Positions 60,245-64,000 of a stretch of DNA of 64,000 nucleotides are shown here, piece after piece (positions within the stretch are counted from its first letter, which is position 1; every line of letters begins with the position of its first letter). The stretch is from assembly GCA_003696155.1 (NCBI GenBank), contig RFFP01000022.1, forward strand, positions 62,001 through 126,000. Reading direction: 5' to 3'. Made by a program: the position numbers and the translations under genes. Origin of the DNA: Acidobacteriota bacterium. GTDB lineage: Bacteria > Aquificota > Aquificia > Aquificales > Aquificaceae. The notes beneath the pieces were generated by a model. It searched no databases, had not been told where the DNA came from, and saw nothing but the letters and a program-made list of their open reading frames with translations.

Positions 60245-60744
60245 GAATACTCTGGGCACCGTGGAGAAGTTCCTACGTGGAGAAGGTGGACGAGCAAGAG
60301 GGGTGCTTTCTATGTAAGGCGGTAGTGGAGCCGGAAGATAAGCTCAGGGATAGCCTAGTCCTTTACAGAGGACAGAGAGCCTTTGTCATATTCAACAAGT
60401 ACCCATACAATGCAGGGCATCTGATGGTAGCTCCTAAAAAACACATGGGAGACTTCCAGCTCCTTGACGATGATACCGCCCTTGAGATACACAAGCTTAC
60501 AAAGATATGTTTGAAGGCTCTCCGTGAGTGCATAAAGCCCCATGGCTTTAACCTCGGCTATAACTTAGGAAGGTCTGCCGGTGCAGGTCTTGAAAGCCAC
60601 CTGCATCTTCACATAGTCCCAAGGTGGAACGGCGATACCAACTTCATGCCCACAACGGCAAAGACTAAGGTCATATCCCAAGACCTCTTTGACCTTTACG
60701 ATAGGATAAAACCTGTTTTTGACAGCCTTCTAAATGCTACTTGA
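60241..60744 (+). CDS. HIT-family nucleotide hydrolase/phosphorylase
   Basis: 167 aa from a GTG start that overlaps the stop of the previous gene. ILWAPWRSSYVE at the N-terminus and the HIT triad ESHLHLHIVPRW, followed by FMPTTAKTKVI, are characteristic of the Ap4A-phosphorylase-like branch. CFLCKAV near the N-terminus may bind zinc with a further ligand. It hydrolyses or phosphorolyses dinucleoside polyphosphates; the exact substrate is unknown. Confidence 0.9.
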   Translation: MRILWAPWRSSYVEKVDEQEGCFLCKAVVEPEDKLRDSLVLYRGQRAFVIFNKYPYNAGHLMVAPKKHMGDFQLLDDDTALEIHKLTKICLKALRECIKPHGFNLGYNLGRSAGAGLESHLHLHIVPRWNGDTNFMPTTAKTKVISQDLFDLYDRIKPVFDSLLNAT

Positions 60745-61480
60745 AGTAAGGAATTTAAACCTTTTCTATGGAGAAAGGCATGTTCTGAAGGATGTGAGCT
60801 TCCATGTAGACAGGGGAGAGGTAGTTTGTATAGTTGGAGAGTCTGGCTCTGGAAAAAGCTCCATACTCTACTCCATCTTAGGTCTGCTTCCAAAGGATTC
60901 CAAACTGAGCGGTTCCATAAGGTTTATGGATAAAGAACTCATAAACCTTCCAGAGGGGGAATACAAAAGGCTAAGAGGGAGGCACATATCTATAGTTTTT
61001 CAGGAACCTTCTCTATACCTGGACCCACTCTTCAAGGTTGGTCCTCAGATAGAGGAAGCTTACAGGGCCCATTTTAGGGAAGGCAATCCAAAGGAGAAGG
61101 CTCTTATGGCTCTGAAGAATGCGGGGGTGCAGGATGCAGAAAGGGTTTACAACAGCTATCCACACCATCTTTCTGGAGGCCTAAAACAGAGGGTGTGTAT
61201 AGCCATTGCTACCGTATGCGGACCTGACCTGGTGCTTGCGGATGAGCCCACTACAGCACTGGACGTTTCTCTTCAGGGTAGGATTCTAAAGCTCTTCAGA
61301 GACATGAAAGGAGAGGGTAGAAGTGTCCTGCTCGTGACCCACGACTTTGGGGTGGTTGCAGAGGTGGCAGATAGGGTCCTCGTGCTAAAGGATGGGCTTA
61401 TAGTAGAGGAGGGTTCAGTCTTTGATATATTTGACAATCCTAAAAGTCCATACACCAGAGAGCTCTTGGAAGCTATTTAG
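60734..61480 (+). CDS. ABC transporter ATPase, OppD/DppD-like, without partner genes
   Basis: 248 aa: Walker [11 protein letters not shown]-loop [20 protein letters not shown] (Opp/Dpp/Nik-like), signature [13 protein letters not shown], Walker [13 protein letters not shown] and switch His in LLVTHDFG. It lacks the C-terminal oligopeptide extension (about 60-70 residues) of OppD. No permease or binding protein is next to it. It overlaps the HIT gene by 11 nt and flgM by 8 nt, tail to tail. Confidence 0.88.
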   Translation: MLLEVRNLNLFYGERHVLKDVSFHVDRGEVVCIVGESGSGKSSILYSILGLLPKDSKLSGSIRFMDKELINLPEGEYKRLRGRHISIVFQEPSLYLDPLFKVGPQIEEAYRAHFREGNPKEKALMALKNAGVQDAERVYNSYPHHLSGGLKQRVCIAIATVCGPDLVLADEPTTALDVSLQGRILKLFRDMKGEGRSVLLVTHDFGVVAEVADRVLVLKDGLIVEEGSVFDIFDNPKSPYTRELLEAI

Positions 61481-61736
61481 AAGATAGATACCTTTCTATA
61501 CCCTGAACTATCTTCTCCGGGGACACCTCGTATTTACCACTGCTGAGTGCCTCTCTTATCCTTTCAACCCTTTTGTTAATATCTTCATAGTCCAGGGTTA
61601 CCCTTTCCTTTGCCAACTTTGACAGCTCAACTCTTACAGCCTCATCCCTCTTAGGTTCATCCTTAGACTTGCTCTTTGTTTCCTCTATATCTACAATCTG
61701 GTTGATTATCTTCTGTAGCTCTATCCTGTCTACCAT
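61473..61736 (-). CDS. flgM: Anti-sigma-28 factor FlgM
   Basis: 87 aa. Disordered, charged N-terminal half (KSKSKDEPKRDEAV) and a helical C-terminal half (YEDINKRVERIREALSSG, YEVSPEKIVQGIERYL), which is the FlgM layout and its conserved C-terminal YxVxPxxIA-like motif. It holds FliA (sigma-28) inactive until the hook is complete. It lies far from other flagellar genes. Confidence 0.88.
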   Translation of the reverse strand: MVDRIELQKIINQIVDIEETKSKSKDEPKRDEAVRVELSKLAKERVTLDYEDINKRVERIREALSSGKYEVSPEKIVQGIERYLSSK

Positions 61737-61770
61737 AATTATATTATCGTGCTTTTTTAAACTTTTTTCA
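61737..61770 (-). promoter_or_regulatory. Candidate flgM promoter (sigma-28-like and/or sigma-70-like)
   Basis: On the minus strand TGAA (61770-61767), 15 nt, then CACGATAA (61751-61744) resembles the sigma-28 consensus TAAA-N15-GCCGATAA. The overlapping GATAAT (61748-61743) ends 6 nt before the ATG and would also fit the leaderless sigma-70 pattern. Confidence 0.35.
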
Positions 61771-62515
61771 CGCCAACCCTCTCGCCCTTCAAAACCTTAA
61801 ACTTCTCGTGCAGGTTGTCCATGGGAAGGAAGACTTCCATAAAACCAAAGCTTCCACACACCATGGCAGGCTCTCCCTTTTCAGCCTTAAGAAAGTAAGG
61901 GACCACCCTTATGGTCATGTCTCTAAAGTAAGCCTCTATATATCTCCCACAGGGAAGGTTGGTCACACAGTTTCCAAAATGGTCTATGTACACCACCTCT
62001 CCCCAGAGTACGTCCCCATCTTCCTTAGGTTCTTTCCAGTCTAAAATGTAGGTGTAGCTCACGGGATTTCCCACCTCATTAATGGGTAGTCCCTTGCTTA
62101 TGTGCGCAGCAACGGGGGCAAACACGTCTCTTCCGTGGAAGGTTTCGTTAACCCTAGGGAGGGTAAATCTTTCTATCCTGTAACATTCTATCTGTTTCCC
62201 CATACTCCTAAGAGCGAGATCAAATATACCGTTGTTAGGTCCCACAAAAAAGTAGTTTCCAGAGCGAATAGCCACAGGCATCCTTTCAGACCCTACTCCT
62301 GGGTCTACCACGCATAAGAAAACTGTACCTTTAGGAAAGTAAGAATAATGTGCTTTCAGTATTAAAGCTCCTTCAAGTATATCAAAAGGTCTTACCTGGT
62401 GGGAAAGGTCCACTATCTGAACCTCTGGGTTTATAGATAAAGTAACACCCTTAAGAGCTCCCACAAAACCGTCCCTCAGTCCGTAATCTGTGAGAATTGC
62501 AATAAGGGACTTCAT
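61757..62515 (-). CDS. S-adenosylmethionine hydrolase (adenosine-forming), DUF62
   Basis: 252 aa. ILTDYGLRDGFVGALKG at the N-terminus, VDLSHQVRPFDILEGALIL, FLCVVDPGVGSERMP, GPNNGIFDLAL, NETFHGRDVFAPVAAHI and DHFGNCVTNLP are the family motifs (the Asp-Arg-His-type triad of SAM hydroxide adenosyltransferases). The enzyme splits SAM with water to adenosine and methionine. Related halogenases carry an insertion that is not seen here. Confidence 0.92.
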   Translation of the reverse strand: MKSLIAILTDYGLRDGFVGALKGVTLSINPEVQIVDLSHQVRPFDILEGALILKAHYSYFPKGTVFLCVVDPGVGSERMPVAIRSGNYFFVGPNNGIFDLALRSMGKQIECYRIERFTLPRVNETFHGRDVFAPVAAHISKGLPINEVGNPVSYTYILDWKEPKEDGDVLWGEVVYIDHFGNCVTNLPCGRYIEAYFRDMTIRVVPYFLKAEKGEPAMVCGSFGFMEVFLPMDNLHEKFKVLKGERVGVKKV

Positions 62516-62529
62516 GGATTATCATTTTA
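62516..62529 (-). promoter_or_regulatory. -10 box of the SAM hydrolase gene (leaderless type)
   Basis: On the minus strand TAAAAT (62529-62524) ends 8 nt before the ATG; no Shine-Dalgarno. Confidence 0.3.
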
Positions 62530-62546
62530 TGGCAGGAGGTGAAAAC

Positions 62547-62732
62547 ATGGAAAAAAACATGGCAACCTGGGACAGGGCTATAAGGATCCTTTTGGGCATA
62601 GTTTTTCTGTATCTTGCCTTTACCAAAGGGGGTGCTTGGTGGATTCTGGGTATACTGGGTATAATTTTTATAGGTACATCGTTTGTAGGATTTTGCCCAC
62701 TGTATAGGGTTGTGGGATTTAAGACTGGTTGA
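62547..62732 (+). CDS. DUF2892-type small membrane protein
   Basis: 61 aa from ATG 62547, chosen because AGGAGGTGA lies just before it; in-frame reading from 62490 would overlap the divergent SAM hydrolase start. NMATWDRAIRILLGIVFLY, GGAWWILGILGIIFIGTSF and GFCPLYRVVGF are the DUF2892 pattern: two membrane helices and a conserved Cys-Pro. The function is unknown; homologues often accompany sulfur-transfer proteins, but not here. Confidence 0.85.
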   Translation: MEKNMATWDRAIRILLGIVFLYLAFTKGGAWWILGILGIIFIGTSFVGFCPLYRVVGFKTG

Positions 62733-63130
62733 GAGTGCTTGCCGTTGACTATGGAAGCCGAAGAATAGGGCTTGCTATAGGCGATACAAACCTAAAGATA
62801 GCTACCCCTATAGAGACCTTAGAGCATAGGGGGGATATTTTAGAGCGCGTAGTCAACATAGTCAAGGAAAGACACGTATCCCTCATATTGGTGGGCCTCC
62901 CCTTAACTCCTTCGGGTAAGGAGGGGCAGAGAGCCAAGGAGGTGAGGGGGTTTGTGGAAGCCTTAAGGAACCTTCTTCCTGAGGACATAGACATAATCTT
63001 CTGGGATGAGCGTTATACCACAGAGGAGGCCTTAAGGTTAGTCCACGGACTAAAGATAAGCAAGAAAAAGAAGCTAAAGGATAGCCTTTCCGCCTATATT
63101 ATACTTACAGAGTATCTTGAATCTCTATGA
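62729..63130 (+). CDS. ruvX: YqgF/RuvX-family putative Holliday junction resolvase
   Basis: 133-aa RNase H-like protein with VLAVDYGSRRIGLAIGD, ILVGLPLTPSG and IIFWDERYTTEEA carrying the conserved acidic residues. The family acts on 16S rRNA ends and possibly on Holliday junctions. Start codon TTG (TTGA overlap with the stop of the previous gene). mltG starts in a 4-nt overlap; the yqgF-mltG pairing is common in bacteria. Confidence 0.9.
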   Translation: MRVLAVDYGSRRIGLAIGDTNLKIATPIETLEHRGDILERVVNIVKERHVSLILVGLPLTPSGKEGQRAKEVRGFVEALRNLLPEDIDIIFWDERYTTEEALRLVHGLKISKKKKLKDSLSAYIILTEYLESL

Positions 63131-64000
63131 AAAGGCTGGCTGTACTTCTTATACCCTTTTTTCTGCTATCTTTTTTTCTTTACTCTCTTCTGCCCGTAAG
63201 AGCAAAGGAGAAGACTGTTGAAATAGCCTACGGTACGCCCACCCCTGAGATAGCCTTACATTTATACAGGGAAGGTCTTTTGAGAAATCCTCTCACTTTT
63301 CTCCTTATACATGCTCTGAGGAAATCTAAACTTGAGGCCGGAGAGTACGAATTTGATGGTTTTGTCTTTCCTTGGGACACTTACCATAAGATAAGCAAAG
63401 GGCTTAAGAAGGTTTACAAGGTTACCATACCTGAGGGTTCTGACCTTTTTGATATAGCTGTTCTATTGGAAGAGAAAAGAATATGCTCCAAGGAGGACTT
63501 TTTAAAATACGCCCTCTCCGATGAAATTGCAAAAAGGTACAGACTAAAAACGGCCACTATGGAAGGCTTTCTCTTTCCTGACACCTATTACTTTTCAAAG
63601 AATACTCACCCGCTTAGAGTTATTGACACGATGCACCAGAACTTCTTAAAGAAAACGGCAGAACTAAGGAAAAGGCTAGAGGAGAAGGGTATGAGCATTG
63701 AGGAGTGGGTGATAGTAGCTTCCATGGTTGAGAAAGAGACCGCAAGGGAGGATGAGAGACCTCTCGTCTCTGCGGTCATCTATAACAGGATGAGAAAGAA
63801 TATGAAGCTCCAAATAGACCCAACGGTTATATACGCTTTAAAGAGAAGTGGTCTATGGGATGGGCATTTAAGCCTAAAGGACCTTAGCTTTGATGACCCT
63901 TACAACACTTATGTGTACGCCGGTCTTCCTCCCTCCCCCATCTGTAACCCGGGTCTTGATTCCTTGAAGGCTTCCATCGAGCCCTCTCCCGTGGACTATC
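63127..64000 (+). CDS. mltG: Endolytic transglycosylase MltG, N-terminal part (cut by window edge)
   Basis: Open reading from ATG 63127 to the window end (291 codons). One N-terminal membrane helix (LLIPFFLLSFFLYSL), a LysM-like segment with VTIPEGSDLFDIAVLLEEK, then the YceG-type catalytic domain: METFLFPDTYYFSK-like MEGFLFPDTYYFSK, the catalytic Glu in IVASMVEKETAREDE, VIYNRMRKNMKLQIDPTVIY and YAGLPPSPICNPGLDSL. It releases nascent glycan strands in the periplasm. The C-terminus is outside the window. Confidence 0.93.
   Translation, partial: MKRLAVLLIPFFLLSFFLYSLLPVRAKEKTVEIAYGTPTPEIALHLYREGLLRNPLTFLLIHALRKSKLEAGEYEFDGFVFPWDTYHKISKGLKKVYKVTIPEGSDLFDIAVLLEEKRICSKEDFLKYALSDEIAKRYRLKTATMEGFLFPDTYYFSKNTHPLRVIDTMHQNFLKKTAELRKRLEEKGMSIEEWVIVASMVEKETAREDERPLVSAVIYNRMRKNMKLQIDPTVIYALKRSGLWDGHLSLKDLSFDDPYNTYVYAGLPPSPICNPGLDSLKASIEPSPVDY

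Overview
The window is a compact, gene-dense stretch of a thermophilic, chemolithoautotrophic bacterium of the Aquificales (Aquificaceae: Hydrogenobacter, Thermocrinis or a near relative; the genus cannot be fixed from the sequence alone). The grounds are: a citrate-synthase-like citryl-CoA lyase (7912-8691) of the kind used in the two-step citrate cleavage of the reductive TCA cycle; a DNA polymerase I without its 5'-3' exonuclease domain (45843-47576) plus a separate 5'-3' exonuclease gene (22212-23081); a split carbamoyl-phosphate synthase large subunit (42260-43843); Lys/Glu-rich proteins coded with AGG/AGA and ATA; unrelated housekeeping genes packed into overlapping runs on both strands; and flagellar genes scattered in ones and twos.

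Layout. 1-2.9 kb: end of a histidine kinase, SCO1, RsmG, TrmI and a periplasmic protein. 2.9-7.7 kb: Nnr, a degenerate LytM lipoprotein, YajC and an acyl-AMP ligase-ACP-PlsC fusion. 7.7-7.9 kb: a gap holding a solitary CRISPR-like repeat unit and copy 1 of a dispersed element of about 125 bp. 7.9-15 kb: citryl-CoA lyase, PpiD, a DksA-like protein, an iron alcohol dehydrogenase, a small protein resembling half of sulfur oxygenase reductase, a PTPS/QueD-family enzyme, a membrane PHP protein and TrpRS. 15-22 kb: MotAB, a DegT aminotransferase, a LplA-DUF116-CdhB-like triple fusion, ArgH, LapA and FlgF. 22-29.3 kb: a minus-strand run of six genes (Lys-rich secreted protein, LOG family, SbcD, SbcC, ThiE, 5'-3' exonuclease). 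29.4-41.7 kb: a complete Pel exopolysaccharide island, pelGAB (PelB split in two) on plus meeting pelCDEF on minus. 41.7-49.3 kb: THEP1 NTPase, CarB half, AroA, ArgA, PolA, FlgH, FlgI. 49.3-56.8 kb: RNase R, a small unknown protein, RpsO, PNPase overlapping tRNA-Thr, dUTPase, a cation/proton antiporter and QueA. 56.8-57.1 kb: a gap with copy 2 of the dispersed element. 57.1-64 kb: GuaB, an NtrC-type regulator, a thioredoxin-fold protein without CxxC, a HIT protein, an orphan OppD-like ATPase, FlgM, SAM hydrolase, DUF2892, YqgF and the start of MltG.

How it fits together. The Pel genes form one machine: PelD (c-di-GMP receptor), PelE, PelF and PelG make and move the polymer across the inner membrane, PelA deacetylates and hydrolyses it, and PelB with PelC export it. 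Most other runs mix unrelated functions.

Main observations: (1) many genes have a TANNNT-type -10 box ending 6-8 nt before ATG and no Shine-Dalgarno, so transcription should begin at or next to the start codon (leaderless mRNA); (2) a dispersed element starts exactly at the TGA stop codon of two unrelated genes, one copy lying next to a lone CRISPR-like repeat; (3) the pnp stop codon lies inside a tRNA gene; (4) the LplA-DUF116-CdhB fusion; (5) a single-domain SOR-like protein; (6) the two-armed Pel island. All calls come from reading the sequence and from remembered family motifs; no database search was run.
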